A stretch of 64,000 nucleotides of DNA from Aquibacillus sediminis. Lineage in GTDB: Bacteria > Bacillota > Bacilli > Bacillales > Amphibacillaceae. Within the stretch, counting starts at the first letter, position 1; each line of letters opens with the position of its first letter. The notes below the pieces were generated by a model. The model had not been told where the DNA came from. It did no database searches and saw only the letters and a program-made list of their open reading frames with translations. Positions 8,975 through 17,186 of the stretch are shown here, one piece after another. Made by a program: the position numbers and the translations under genes. The stretch covers positions 124,001 through 188,000 of the forward strand of contig NZ_SZNM01000004.1 of the NCBI RefSeq assembly GCF_005870085.1. The letters run 5' to 3'.

Positions 8975-9373
8975 ATGGGTGGTATTATTCTGTATGACGG
9001 AGTTTGTAATCTGTGCAACCAGAGCGTTCGCTTCATTATAAAAAGGGATACAAAAAGTTTTTATCAATTTGCTTCCTTACAAGGGAAAGCGGCTAAAAAA
9101 TTATTACAACGTTATCAAATACCAATGGGTACTTCTAGTTTAATTGTTATTGAGAATGGTAGATGGTATCAAAAATCAAGTGCTGTGTTACAAATAATGA
9201 AAAGATTAAAAGGAATATGGAAACTACTTGCTGTCGGTTGGTTTATTCCAAAAAAGTTAAGAGACAGAATATATGATCTAATTGCGAGGAATCGTTATCG
9301 CTGGTTTGGAAAAAATGATCGTTGTATGGTACCAACTCCTGAATTAAGAAATAGATTTTTGGATGAGCTTTGA
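8975..9373 (+). CDS. DCC-family thiol-disulfide oxidoreductase (YuxK-like, DUF393)
   Basis: This 132-residue protein carries the family-defining DGVCNLCN motif near the N terminus (CxxC, about residues 8-15) and the FASLQGKAAKKLL helix that follows. The C-terminal half contains RLKGIWKLLAV and RYRWFGKNDRCMVPTPE, typical of DCC proteins. The family is predicted to have a thioredoxin-like fold and redox activity; physiological substrates are not known. The ATG at 8975 has AAAGG nine bases upstream and is preferred to the ATG at 8966, which lies within the ribosome binding site. Confidence 0.85.
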   Translation: MGGIILYDGVCNLCNQSVRFIIKRDTKSFYQFASLQGKAAKKLLQRYQIPMGTSSLIVIENGRWYQKSSAVLQIMKRLKGIWKLLAVGWFIPKKLRDRIYDLIARNRYRWFGKNDRCMVPTPELRNRFLDEL

Positions 9374-9609
9374 ACTATTGGCTATCTTTAAGTGAGTACA
9401 ATGATACCCAAGGATAGTACAGCTGAGATTAAAGAAAAAAATCCCCAATAGGCTATCACCAAACTCTAAGCAGATGAGACAACTATTAGCTTGAAATGAT
9501 TATTATATAATATTTTATTAAGATAATTGGAGCTATCATAATCAAAAAATTCTGAATGGTACGAATAACCTTATAGATATGCATAACCAATCTAAATAAA
9601 TCTATAGCA

Positions 9610-9638
9610 AGTCCGCCGTATAGACGGACTATTTTTTT
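9610..9638 (+). terminator. Terminator-like hairpin
   Basis: AGTCCG pairs with CGGACT across a nine-base loop and is followed by seven Ts. It lies 236 bp after the DCC gene. The 9374-9609 interval otherwise shows nothing recognisable, so this may end the DCC transcript or an unannotated short RNA. Confidence 0.6.
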
Positions 9639-9777
9639 GCGTCCAATAGTGTGAAAATTCACTCATTATACATAAAGTCGTTCGTTATTACATAAAAAAT
9701 AGTAGTATAATAGAAAGAGAGAGAGATAGAAAACAGCAATAAGTTATTAATCTCCTTACAAGGGAGGCGCATTTTAA

Positions 9778-9867
9778 ATGGTTAATCCTGAATATGTGTC
9801 AATTAAATCATTTTTTATTGGAGCTATTTTAGGAATAATTTTGGGACTTATTGCAAACTTCTTATAA
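9778..9867 (+). CDS. 29-residue single-pass membrane peptide
   Basis: A strong AAGGGAGGCG site precedes an ATG opening a 29-codon frame: MVNPEYVSIK then a hydrophobic helix of about 18 residues (SFFIGAILGIILGLIANF). A TATAAT box lies at 9706-9711 and a strong terminator follows at 9921-9953, so the peptide looks like a self-contained transcription unit. I do not recognise it. Its position just upstream of the quinol oxidase operon invites the idea of a small respiratory accessory subunit, but this is speculation. Confidence 0.6.
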   Translation: MVNPEYVSIKSFFIGAILGIILGLIANFL

Positions 9868-9920
9868 CCATATCTACACCTAACTCGGTTTGAAAACATA
9901 AAAAAGTGAAAAGTGTTAGC

Positions 9921-9953
9921 GCAGCATATGTATGATCATATGCTGCTTTTTTT
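9921..9953 (+). terminator. Rho-independent terminator after small membrane peptide
   Basis: A perfect 10-bp stem (GCAGCATATG / CATATGCTGC) with a six-base loop is followed by seven Ts. The following 9954-10248 stretch is very AT-rich and should contain the qox promoter, but I cannot place -35/-10 boxes with confidence. Confidence 0.9.
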
Positions 9954-10248
9954 ATTATAAAACAATAAAAAATATAACGAATTTTGTCGAAAAAGAAAAT
10001 GTAACAAAATGTTCATATTTAAATTAAGAATTAAAAAACGTTGATATGACAAGGGTTTCCACAATTTTCTATGATTAAATTAATATTTCCAAATTTATCC
10101 TTAACAAAATTGTAACAATTTTTGTTGAAGAGTGTGATATTATCAATTGCGAAGAAGTTATTTAGAATAATTATAAAAACTTTATTAACCAAAACGTTGC
10201 TAAAGTCTTTTTACTTTAGTGAAAATTTAAAGAGGGGGAGGAAATAAG

Positions 10249-11220
10249 GTGAAAATGAAAAAGTTATCGATCTATTTGTTTGCTATCATATCAATTTTCT
10301 TACTTACAGGTTGCGAAACAAATATGGTTGTCTTTAATCCGCAAGGACCAAACGCAGAAACGATCCTTGGATTAATTAACTGGTCTTTATTATGGATGGC
10401 AATTGTCATTATTGTGGTGATGGGCATGTTTATTACATTTATTTGGAAATATCGTGAACGTCCAGACAATATGGATTATGAGCCACCAGAGGAACACGGG
10501 AATACAAAATGGGAAATTATTTGGACAGCAATCCCATTTTTAATTGTAATTGCATTACTTATACCTAACATTCAAGCATTGTATGCATTAGAAGAGGTAC
10601 CAGAAGGTTATGAGGACAAAGAACCAATAACGATTCATGTTACTGGTGCGGATTGGAAGTGGATTTTTAGTTATCCAGAAGAAGATATTGAAACGGTTAA
10701 CTATGTCAATATCCCAGAAGATACACCAATCATTTTCAAAATGACGTCAGCTGGAACAATGCAATCGTTTTGGGTACCTGCCTTAGGTGGTCAAAAATAT
10801 GCGATGGCTAAAATGGAGACAGAGTTGATCTTAACAGCAGATAATCCTGGTTCATATATGGGAAAGAATTCCAACTTTAATGGTCCTGGATATGCAGAAA
10901 TGGAATTTGAAGTACTTGCACAAACACAAGCAGAGTATGACGAATGGGTAGAAGAGGTAAAGGAAAGAGCTCCGGAATTGACAGAAGAAAAGTACATCGA
11001 ACTTCTGAAACCAACTCATTTAGGTCGTTTAACATTTAATGGTACCCATTTACAATGGATAAACCATGCAGACCCAAATTCTAATTCTTACACAAATCCA
11101 CAGCTCTATTATCGTGAACATGGATATAAAGGGAAAACATTTGATGAAGAAGATAATTATAAAAATGCAGATGAAATGATAGAAAACGAACATGGAGGTG
11201 ACAGTCATCATGAACATTAA
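10249..11220 (+). CDS. qoxA: Cytochrome aa3 quinol oxidase subunit II
   Basis: This 323-residue lipoprotein has a signal ending LLTGCET, two N-terminal membrane helices and a C-terminal cupredoxin domain. The quinol-oxidase type is shown by loss of the CuA cysteines: the position usually read as CxELCG is NSNFNGPGY here. It also ends with a long acidic and His-rich tail (HGGDSHHEH). Subunit II belongs to the proton-pumping oxidase that passes electrons from menaquinol to oxygen. The GTG at 10249 follows GGGGGAGG; the ATG two codons on is an alternative. It is the first gene of the four-gene operon and overlaps qoxB by 11 bp. Confidence 0.95.
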   Translation: MKMKKLSIYLFAIISIFLLTGCETNMVVFNPQGPNAETILGLINWSLLWMAIVIIVVMGMFITFIWKYRERPDNMDYEPPEEHGNTKWEIIWTAIPFLIVIALLIPNIQALYALEEVPEGYEDKEPITIHVTGADWKWIFSYPEEDIETVNYVNIPEDTPIIFKMTSAGTMQSFWVPALGGQKYAMAKMETELILTADNPGSYMGKNSNFNGPGYAEMEFEVLAQTQAEYDEWVEEVKERAPELTEEKYIELLKPTHLGRLTFNGTHLQWINHADPNSNSYTNPQLYYREHGYKGKTFDEEDNYKNADEMIENEHGGDSHHEH

Positions 11221-13186
11221 GTGGGATGAATTTTTCGTTACAGGTGATCCGTTAATCTTAGGTGCACAGATTTCCATTGTTCTTACAATGGTTGGGATTA
11301 TTGCTTTGCTGACCTACTTAAAACGGTGGACATGGTTATGGAGAGAATGGTTAACAACAGTTGATCATAAACGAATTGGTATTATGTACATTCTCTCTGG
11401 TGTTGTCATGTTTTTCCGTGGTGGTATAGACGGTTTAATGATGAAAGCACAAACCGCAGTACCCGAAAATGAATTTTTAAATGCACAACATTATAATGAA
11501 GTATTTACGACCCACGGGGTTATTATGATTCTATTTATGGCAATGCCACTATTAATCGGGATTATGAACGTGATTATTCCGTTGCAAATCGGTGCAAGAG
11601 ATGTGGCATTTCCACAATTAAATGCATTAAGTTTTTGGTTGTTTTTCAGTGGTGCCATGCTATTTAACATTTCATTTGTTATAGGTGGTTCACCTGATGC
11701 GGGATGGACTTCTTATTTCCCAATGGCCGGGAAAGAATTTAGTCCGAGTATTGGAAACAACTATTATGCAATTGCTATACAAATCGCAGGTATTGGTACG
11801 TTGATTTCGGGAATTAACTTTATCGTAACCATACTGAAGATGAGAACAAAAGGTATGACATTAATGAAAATGCCTATGTTCTCATGGACAACGTTGATTA
11901 CTTCGATCATCATTGTCGCAGCATTTCCGATTTTTACGGTAGCATTAGCATTAATGACATTTGATCGTTTATTCGGAGCACACTTTTTCACTGTTTCCGG
12001 TGGCGGTATGGATATGCTATGGGCTAACCTATTCTGGCTATGGGGACACCCTGAAGTGTATATCGTTGTATTGCCAGCATTCGGTATTTTTTCAGAAATT
12101 GTGTCCACTTTCTCACGTAAACGACTGTTTGGATACACTTCAATGGTTATAGCTGTAGCAGGTATTGCCTTCTTGAGTATGTTGGTATGGGTACACCACT
12201 TCTATACGATGGGGTCAGGACCAGCAGTTAATTCAGTGTTTTCATTAACAACCATGCTCATTGCTGTTCCAACTGGTATTAAAATGTTTAACTGGCTATT
12301 TACCATGCGAAAAGGTCGGATTAATTTTTCGACACCTATGCTTTGGACACTTGCGTTTATACCATGTTTCCTTATTGGAGGAACAACAGGTGTTATGCTT
12401 GCAATGGCAGCAGCTGACTTCCAGTATCATAATACGTTATTCCTTGTTGCACACTTCCATTACACATTAATTCCAGGTGTTGTGTTTGCGGTGTTTGCAG
12501 CTCTTTATTACTGGTGGCCAAAAATGTTCGGTCATAAATTAAATGAAAAAATTGGAAAATGGCATTTCTGGTTGTTTGTAATTGGATTTAATTTTACATT
12601 TTTCCCAATGTTCTTCTTAGGCTTAGATGGTGCGGTAAGACGTTCCTTCACGTATTCCGCTGAATCTGGCTACGGACCATTATTCTTATTATCAGCAATT
12701 GGTTCTGCTGTTTTAGCAATTGGATTCGCGATGTTTGTTTACAACATTTACTGGAGTATTCGTCACGCAGACCGCAATATCTCTAGTGATCCGTGGGATG
12801 CAAGAACGCTTGAATGGGCAACCGCATCTCCGGTACAAGACTATAATTTTGCTAAATTACCAGAAGTAAAAACATTGGATGCATTCTGGCACATGAAAAA
12901 AGATAATGAAGGCTTAACTATAGAGGATAAAGAAATTAAAGATATTCATATGCCAAATAATTCAGGTATCCCATTCTTTATGGGTGTAGTCTTTACGGTC
13001 GCTGGTTTCTTCTTAGTCTTTGAATGGTATATTCCTGCAGCAATTGCATCATTAGGAATATTTGCAGGATTGATTATCCGCTCCTTTGACTATAACGATG
13101 GGCATCATATCCATGCAGAAGACGTAAGAAAAGTAGAACGTAAATGGAGAAATCGTAAAGGGGAGGTGCACAAACATGTCGGCTAA
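11210..13186 (+). CDS. qoxB: Cytochrome aa3 quinol oxidase subunit I
   Basis: This 658-residue haem-copper oxidase catalytic subunit has well over a dozen membrane helices. It contains the THGVIMILFMAMP helix with a haem a ligand, WGHPEVYIVVLPAFG with the CuB histidine and cross-linked tyrosine, and VWVHHFYTMG with two more CuB histidines. The HFHYTLIPGV segment supplies the haem a/a3 histidines. It reduces oxygen to water with proton pumping. The ATG at 11210 follows GGAGGTGA; the earlier in-frame GTG/ATG options lie in or before that site. It is overlapped at both ends by neighbouring qox genes (11 bp each). Confidence 0.97.
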   Translation: MNIKWDEFFVTGDPLILGAQISIVLTMVGIIALLTYLKRWTWLWREWLTTVDHKRIGIMYILSGVVMFFRGGIDGLMMKAQTAVPENEFLNAQHYNEVFTTHGVIMILFMAMPLLIGIMNVIIPLQIGARDVAFPQLNALSFWLFFSGAMLFNISFVIGGSPDAGWTSYFPMAGKEFSPSIGNNYYAIAIQIAGIGTLISGINFIVTILKMRTKGMTLMKMPMFSWTTLITSIIIVAAFPIFTVALALMTFDRLFGAHFFTVSGGGMDMLWANLFWLWGHPEVYIVVLPAFGIFSEIVSTFSRKRLFGYTSMVIAVAGIAFLSMLVWVHHFYTMGSGPAVNSVFSLTTMLIAVPTGIKMFNWLFTMRKGRINFSTPMLWTLAFIPCFLIGGTTGVMLAMAAADFQYHNTLFLVAHFHYTLIPGVVFAVFAALYYWWPKMFGHKLNEKIGKWHFWLFVIGFNFTFFPMFFLGLDGAVRRSFTYSAESGYGPLFLLSAIGSAVLAIGFAMFVYNIYWSIRHADRNISSDPWDARTLEWATASPVQDYNFAKLPEVKTLDAFWHMKKDNEGLTIEDKEIKDIHMPNNSGIPFFMGVVFTVAGFFLVFEWYIPAAIASLGIFAGLIIRSFDYNDGHHIHAEDVRKVERKWRNRKGEVHKHVG

Positions 13187-13787
13187 TCTAACAGCAAGTA
13201 GCGATTTACCATTAGAATATCAATCTGAACAAAGCAAAATGAATATCCTTGGTTTTTGGATTTTTCTAGGAGCAGAAATTGTTTTGTTTGCTACGCTTTT
13301 TGGAGTGTATGGTGTACTGGCTGAACGTCATGCAGGTGGGCCAACACAACAGGATATCTTTGTAATCAAGGATGTATTAATTCAAACAGTATTGTTGTTA
13401 ACTAGTAGTTTTACTTGTGGTATTGCAATATTTGAAATGCGCCGAAATCGCCTTAAAGGATTAATCACATGGTTGGTTATTACATTATTGCTCGGTGGAG
13501 GATTCTTATTCATGGAAATTAATGAATTTATTCATTATGTACATGAAGGTGCTGCATTACAAACGAGTGCATTTACATCTAGTTTATTGGTTCTACTAGG
13601 TACTCACGGAGCGCACGTAGCGTTAGGTATTGGTTGGGCGATTTTAATTATCATGCAACTACTAAAACGTGGTTTAACAACTGAGACTACACGAAAAACA
13701 TTTATTATTGGCCTTTACTGGCACTTTCTTGATGTAGTTTGGATTTTCATTTTTACTTTTGTTTATTTAGAAGGGTTGGTGGGATAA
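13176..13787 (+). CDS. qoxC: Cytochrome aa3 quinol oxidase subunit III
   Basis: This 203-residue protein has five membrane helices and is of the short, five-helix COX3 type found in quinol oxidases. It contains KMNILGFWIFLGAEIVLF, THGAHVALGIGWAI and the C-terminal YWHFLDVVWIFIF motif. The subunit stabilises the catalytic core. Its ATG lies inside the qoxB 3' end, and GGGGAGGTG is eight bases upstream. qoxD begins directly after its stop codon. Confidence 0.96.
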   Translation: MSANLTASSDLPLEYQSEQSKMNILGFWIFLGAEIVLFATLFGVYGVLAERHAGGPTQQDIFVIKDVLIQTVLLLTSSFTCGIAIFEMRRNRLKGLITWLVITLLLGGGFLFMEINEFIHYVHEGAALQTSAFTSSLLVLLGTHGAHVALGIGWAILIIMQLLKRGLTTETTRKTFIIGLYWHFLDVVWIFIFTFVYLEGLVG

Positions 13788-14093
13788 ATGAGTAGTAATG
13801 CAGAAAAAGGGTTTCCTATAAGTCATGTTGTTGGATTTCTAATCTCATTAATTCTTACCTTTGCGGCAGCTTGGATCGCACTAAAAACCACACTTTCAAT
13901 AAAAGTGATTATGTGGATTATTGGTTCATTAGCGGTATTTCAAGCTGGATTACAACTTGTTATGTTTATGCATATGACGGAAGGTGAGGATGGAAAAGTT
14001 AATATTATTAATATTACTTATGGTGCGTTTATGGCTGCAGTTATTGTACTTGGCTCCATCTGGGTCCTCACATCAGGTCATGCTGCACATTAA
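13788..14093 (+). CDS. qoxD: Cytochrome aa3 quinol oxidase subunit IV
   Basis: This 101-residue protein has three membrane helices, including LVMFMHMTEGEDGK before the third, typical of bacterial oxidase subunit IV (COX4 pro). It is thought to help assemble the CuB site. Its ATG directly abuts the qoxC stop codon, so it is likely translated by coupling. The operon ends at the hairpin at 14127-14155. Confidence 0.95.
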   Translation: MSSNAEKGFPISHVVGFLISLILTFAAAWIALKTTLSIKVIMWIIGSLAVFQAGLQLVMFMHMTEGEDGKVNIINITYGAFMAAVIVLGSIWVLTSGHAAH

Positions 14094-14120
14094 TTACAAA
14101 TGAATTACACTAACTGATTT

Positions 14121-14429
14121 TTAAAAAATCCGGTCAATTGGCCGGGTTTTTTTTTGATGGAAAAATTGGTTTGTTTGAAAATGATGTATGTTCTGGTTGA
14201 GGTTATGATAATTTTTAGGTGCATCTGTTACATCATCCATCGAAAACATAAATAAACCAAATAAGAAAATCAAGACGGATGAAACTAAGATACTACCACC
14301 AATAAAGAAAAAATAGTTTTGAGTGATTCCGTTTACATTAAATCCAATGGCTACCAATGTGAAACTAAGAAATAAACTTATAGCTGTAATCCCTTTCAAG
14401 AAAACAACAGATTTTTCTTTTTTAGTCAT
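14121..14429 (-). CDS. Small two-helix membrane protein, unknown function
   Basis: This 102-residue protein starts MTKKEKSVVFLKG and has two hydrophobic segments (about residues 12-30 and 38-62). A hydrophilic tail rich in Asn, His and Gln follows. The ATG at 14429 has AAAGGGG nine bases upstream; the GTG at 14459 has none. The last dozen codons read through the qox terminator hairpin, encoding a TRPIDRIF end. I do not recognise the family. Confidence 0.6.
   Translation of the reverse strand: MTKKEKSVVFLKGITAISLFLSFTLVAIGFNVNGITQNYFFFIGGSILVSSVLIFLFGLFMFSMDDVTDAPKNYHNLNQNIHHFQTNQFFHQKKTRPIDRIF
14127..14155 (+). terminator. Terminator of the qox operon
   Basis: CCGGTC pairs with GGCCGG (one G-T pair) across AATT and is followed by a G and nine Ts. 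The hairpin lies inside the 3' coding end of the convergent gene on the other strand. Confidence 0.85.
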
Positions 14430-14614
14430 TGTACTCAACCCCTTTAGCAGTATTGTCACATTTGTTCACAAAATTGTCAAACTAATTTCGAAAATCTGTC
14501 ACAATTATCGTTCGACATAAAGTGATCTTTCATCAATAGAACCTACTGCCTATAAAGTCGGGATAAAATGGACTCTTAGCGTAACACTAATAAAAAAGAT
14601 AAAGGATGATCGAA

Positions 14615-14806
14615 ATGGGTGCCATACAACGTAATAATTTCAGGTTTGTGCCAGAGTATAGTGTCATCAATCAAAACGGAGCAGTCCATGTTTATCAAGA
14701 TGGAGAGTTCAAGGAAGAATTAACCTTTACATTTGAAGGAAAGTACCCCAATCAAGCCAAAATTGAATCAATTGTGGACGACTATTGTGAGCAATATGAT
14801 ATCTAA
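14615..14806 (+). CDS. Small conserved hypothetical protein, 63 aa
   Basis: This 63-residue protein has the pattern NFRFVPEYSVINQNGAVHVY followed by EEELTFTFEGKYP-like text and a C-terminal DDYCEQYDI helix. It looks like a small alpha/beta fold of the kind annotated as YheE/DUF5342-like in bacilli, but that assignment is tentative. The ATG at 14615 is eight bases after AAAGGA; the ATG at 14606 overlaps that site. It is a single gene. Confidence 0.6.
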   Translation: MGAIQRNNFRFVPEYSVINQNGAVHVYQDGEFKEELTFTFEGKYPNQAKIESIVDDYCEQYDI

Positions 14807-14835
14807 CACAAATAAAAATACCTACAAAACAAAGG

Positions 14836-15001
14836 TGATTTTATCCTTTTTTATGGGAAAAGCGCGAGCTGAAGATCCCATATAAACAAAGGAACACAGG
14901 CTAAGGTCGCCACAGACACGCGAGCAACGCCTGTGTGACCAACTTCCTGTTGGCCCGAGGCCGTACCAATGGAAAGCGGAAGCAACGACAAGATAAAAGG
15001 A
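14836..15001. repeat. Variant of A-type palindromic repeat
   Basis: This stretch shares its pieces with the A-type repeats elsewhere: TATGGGAAAAGCGCGAGCTG followed by AAGATCC, a GGCCCGAGGCCGT segment, and CAATGGAAAGCGGA at the other end. Its central part (ACAGGCTAAGGTCGCCAC ... GGCCAACA-type complement) matches the core of the copy at 27.8 kb. It lacks the conserved outer flanks and the B partner. The 219-bp open frame on the minus strand across it is a by-product of the repeat. Confidence 0.75.
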
Positions 15002-15104
15002 ACGTATTAGTAATATTTGTTCATTCATTTGCTTATACAATTATTACCTCGTCTAAAGAGAACTTACTGTCACATGCTATTCATAAGGTAAGGAGGGAGT
15101 AAGT

Positions 15105-15242
15105 ATGAAAAAACGAAAAGGGCAAAAGCGAGCTGCTTTAACAAATAACAAGACACCGAAAGAGAGCTTGCCAGAGGGCAATATGCTATATAACCGTAGT
15201 AATCATAATCGTCCTAAACAAGGACCAGGTTCAAAAGGATGA
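15105..15242 (+). CDS. 45-residue basic protein, possibly spore-associated
   Basis: A very strong AAGGAGGGAG site precedes an ATG and a 45-codon frame. It starts MKKRKGQKRAALTNNKTPKE, is rich in Lys, Arg and Asn, and ends GPGSKG. Size, composition and a partner gene overlapping its end are like the minor small acid-soluble or spore-core proteins, but I cannot assign it to a named one. Its stop codon overlaps the region leading to the next gene. Confidence 0.55.
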   Translation: MKKRKGQKRAALTNNKTPKESLPEGNMLYNRSNHNRPKQGPGSKG

Positions 15243-15247
15243 TGTTG

Positions 15248-15439
15248 ATGGATAAAAAGAAAATAAATGGCGAAATGTTTACAGATTATGGAACAGTTGA
15301 TGTTAAAAAAATTGAACATCAGATCACATACCCAGGCCAATCGGTGTTCAATTTGAGAAACGTATCGTTTGCACCAGGCGAAAATAATTATTTAGATGCA
15401 TATGGAGAGGATAACCACCTTGATAATGAACAAAGATAA
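15248..15439 (+). CDS. 63-residue hypothetical protein downstream of the 45-residue gene
   Basis: This 63-residue hydrophilic protein begins MDKKKINGEMFTDYGTVDVK. The ATG at 15248 is about eight bases after AAAGGA, which overlaps the 3' end of the 45-codon gene, so the two are likely co-translated. It is acidic toward the end and lacks membrane segments. I do not recognise it. The next 200 bp contain only a terminator at 15523-15561 and the brxB leader. Confidence 0.55.
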   Translation: MDKKKINGEMFTDYGTVDVKKIEHQITYPGQSVFNLRNVSFAPGENNYLDAYGEDNHLDNEQR

Positions 15440-15522
15440 ACAATGTGCTATACACTAAAGGGGACTAGGGATAGGGTTACAACCACATGATTTAACAGCA
15501 ATAGTTGAACGTGCTTAATTAT

Positions 15523-15561
15523 AAACATGCGCAGTCCTTTAATTGACTGCGTATGTTTATT
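15523..15561 (+). terminator. Terminator-like hairpin upstream of brxB
   Basis: AAACATGCGCAGTC pairs with GACTGCGTATGTTT (one mismatch position) across an eight-base loop, followed by ATTT. Confidence 0.7.
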
Positions 15562-15642
15562 TGAATACTTAAAGATTTATTGGTACTATATGGTTAGAAC
15601 ATTGGAACCCAATAGTTTAACGATATAGGAGATGATTGTAAT

Positions 15643-16074
15643 ATGGATTTTAATCTATTTATGAATGATGTGGTTGACGCTGCACGCAAAGATATTACAG
15701 AAGCGGGGTATGAGGAACTAACAACCCCTGAAGAAGTTGATCAAGCATTAAAACGTGAAGGCACTACGTTAGTCATGGTTAATTCCACATGTGGTTGTGC
15801 AGGTGGTGTTGCTCGTCCAGCTGCTGCAAATGCGATTCATTATGATAAAAGACCTGACCATTTAGTAACCGTATTCGCTGGTCAAGATAGAGAAGCAACA
15901 GAGAAAGCAAGAGAATATTTTGAAGGTTTTCCTCCATCTTCTCCTTCTTTCGCATTACTTAAGGATGGGAAAATTATAGATATGGTGGAACGTCACGATA
16001 TTGAAGGTTTTGGTCCTGTCGATGTAGTGAACCGTCTACAAAAATTGTTTGATGAAAACTGCACAGAAGTTTAA
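15643..16074 (+). CDS. brxB: Bacilliredoxin BrxB (YqiW)
   Basis: This 143-residue thioredoxin-fold protein opens with [11 protein letters not shown] and has the CGC active site in [15 protein letters not shown] (about residues 50-64). These features are closer to BrxB/YqiW than to BrxA. BrxA and BrxB remove bacillithiol from S-bacillithiolated proteins in the cytoplasm. The C-terminal [13 protein letters not shown] strand is also conserved. The position next to yqjA matches B. subtilis. A terminator follows at 16084-16115. Confidence 0.93.
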   Translation: MDFNLFMNDVVDAARKDITEAGYEELTTPEEVDQALKREGTTLVMVNSTCGCAGGVARPAAANAIHYDKRPDHLVTVFAGQDREATEKAREYFEGFPPSSPSFALLKDGKIIDMVERHDIEGFGPVDVVNRLQKLFDENCTEV

Positions 16075-16083
16075 ATATATGCT

Positions 16084-16115
16084 CCCTTGTTACATTTCGT
16101 GACAAGGGTTTTTTA
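16084..16115 (+). terminator. Terminator after brxB
   Basis: CCCTTGT pairs with ACAAGGG around an 11-base loop, followed by TTTTTTATT. Confidence 0.85.
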
Positions 16116-16158
16116 TTGAGGTATGTTATTAGTAAAGATATATAAGGGAGTTATACAG

Positions 16159-17130
16159 GTGAAAATTGGTTATCGAACGATAAAAACTGCTGTTGGCACG
16201 CCGGTGGCAATTTGGATTGCGGAAATGCTTCAGTTGACCAACTTTGCTTCAGCTGGGATCATTACATTACTTTGCATTCAACCTACAAGGAAAAAATCTT
16301 TCTTATCTTCATGGCATCGATTTGGTGCATGTTTAATTGCAATGCTTTATTCCTTTTTAATTTTTGAGACTATTGGTTATCACCCACTAGCAATTGGAAT
16401 ATTATTAATTCTGTTTATCCCTACTACTGTATGGCTTAAGCTCACACCGGGTATTGTAACAAGTTCAGTCATTATCTTACATTTATACAGTGCAGAATTT
16501 ATTAACGTTTCTTTAGTAATGAATGAATTAGCTATTATTATTATTGGAATCGGCATGGCTCTGTTACTAAATTTATATATGCCGAGTTTAGATCGTGATA
16601 TTATGGATATGCAGGACCAACTTGAGAAAAATATTACAGTTATGTTAAAAGAAATTGCGATCTATTTAAAAGAAGGGAGAGAAACATGGACAGGTAAAGA
16701 AATTATAGAGATAGAAGCAATACTCAATAAATCAGAAAAATTAGTAATACAAGATGTCGAAAACAAGCTTTTTCAACAAACTAATCCGTATGCAGAGTAT
16801 TTTAGTATGCGAAGAAAACAGTTTGACTTGTTAAAAAGGATGTTGCCCTTATTAAGTCATATGCCAGAATTATATCAACAATCGTATCGGATGGGGATGT
16901 TTTTTGACGATTTGGCAGATGCTGTTCACCCGGGTAATACAGCCAGTGTTCATTTGCAAACGGTGAGGAAATTAAAGGAAGAGTTTAGTAAAAGTGAACT
17001 ACCTAAAACTAGAAAAGAATTTGAATCGCGTGCAGACTTATTCCGGTTACTTCATGAGATAGAGAATTATTTACTGTTAAAGAAAAATGAAACACCAAAT
17101 ATGTCACAAAAGGGAAAACAGAATAGCTGA
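16159..17130 (+). CDS. yqjA: Aromatic acid exporter family membrane protein YqjA
   Basis: This 323-residue protein starts KIGYRTIKTAVGTPVAIWIA after the initiator. It has about six N-terminal membrane helices in 130 residues, then a helical cytoplasmic domain, as in the ArAE/DUF939 family. The GTG at 16159 has AAGGGAG eight bases upstream and matches the usual start of homologues; the TTG/ATG options from 16123 are ahead of that site. It lies between brxB and the mutase genes, as yqjA lies after yqiW in B. subtilis. The substrate is unknown. Confidence 0.88.
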   Translation: MKIGYRTIKTAVGTPVAIWIAEMLQLTNFASAGIITLLCIQPTRKKSFLSSWHRFGACLIAMLYSFLIFETIGYHPLAIGILLILFIPTTVWLKLTPGIVTSSVIILHLYSAEFINVSLVMNELAIIIIGIGMALLLNLYMPSLDRDIMDMQDQLEKNITVMLKEIAIYLKEGRETWTGKEIIEIEAILNKSEKLVIQDVENKLFQQTNPYAEYFSMRRKQFDLLKRMLPLLSHMPELYQQSYRMGMFFDDLADAVHPGNTASVHLQTVRKLKEEFSKSELPKTRKEFESRADLFRLLHEIENYLLLKKNETPNMSQKGKQNS

Positions 17131-17141
17131 TGATGAGATAA

Positions 17142-17172
17142 AGAGACTGCCATTTACAATGACAGTCTCTTC
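17142..17172. terminator. Possible bidirectional terminator between yqjA and prli42-like gene
   Basis: AGAGACTG-c-CATT pairs with AATG-a-CAGTCTCT around a three-base loop. T-rich sequence follows on the plus strand and is weaker on the minus strand. It sits between convergent genes. Confidence 0.6.
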
Positions 17173-17186
17173 TCATTGATAAGATC

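Noticed and set aside
11764-12138. 124-codon minus-strand frame inside qoxB
   Set aside because: It is antisense to conserved helices of the oxidase and lacks a ribosome binding site; the plus-strand protein is certain.
14822-15040. 72-codon minus-strand frame
   Set aside because: It lies wholly on the A-type repeat variant, has no ribosome binding site, and its sequence is explained by the palindrome.
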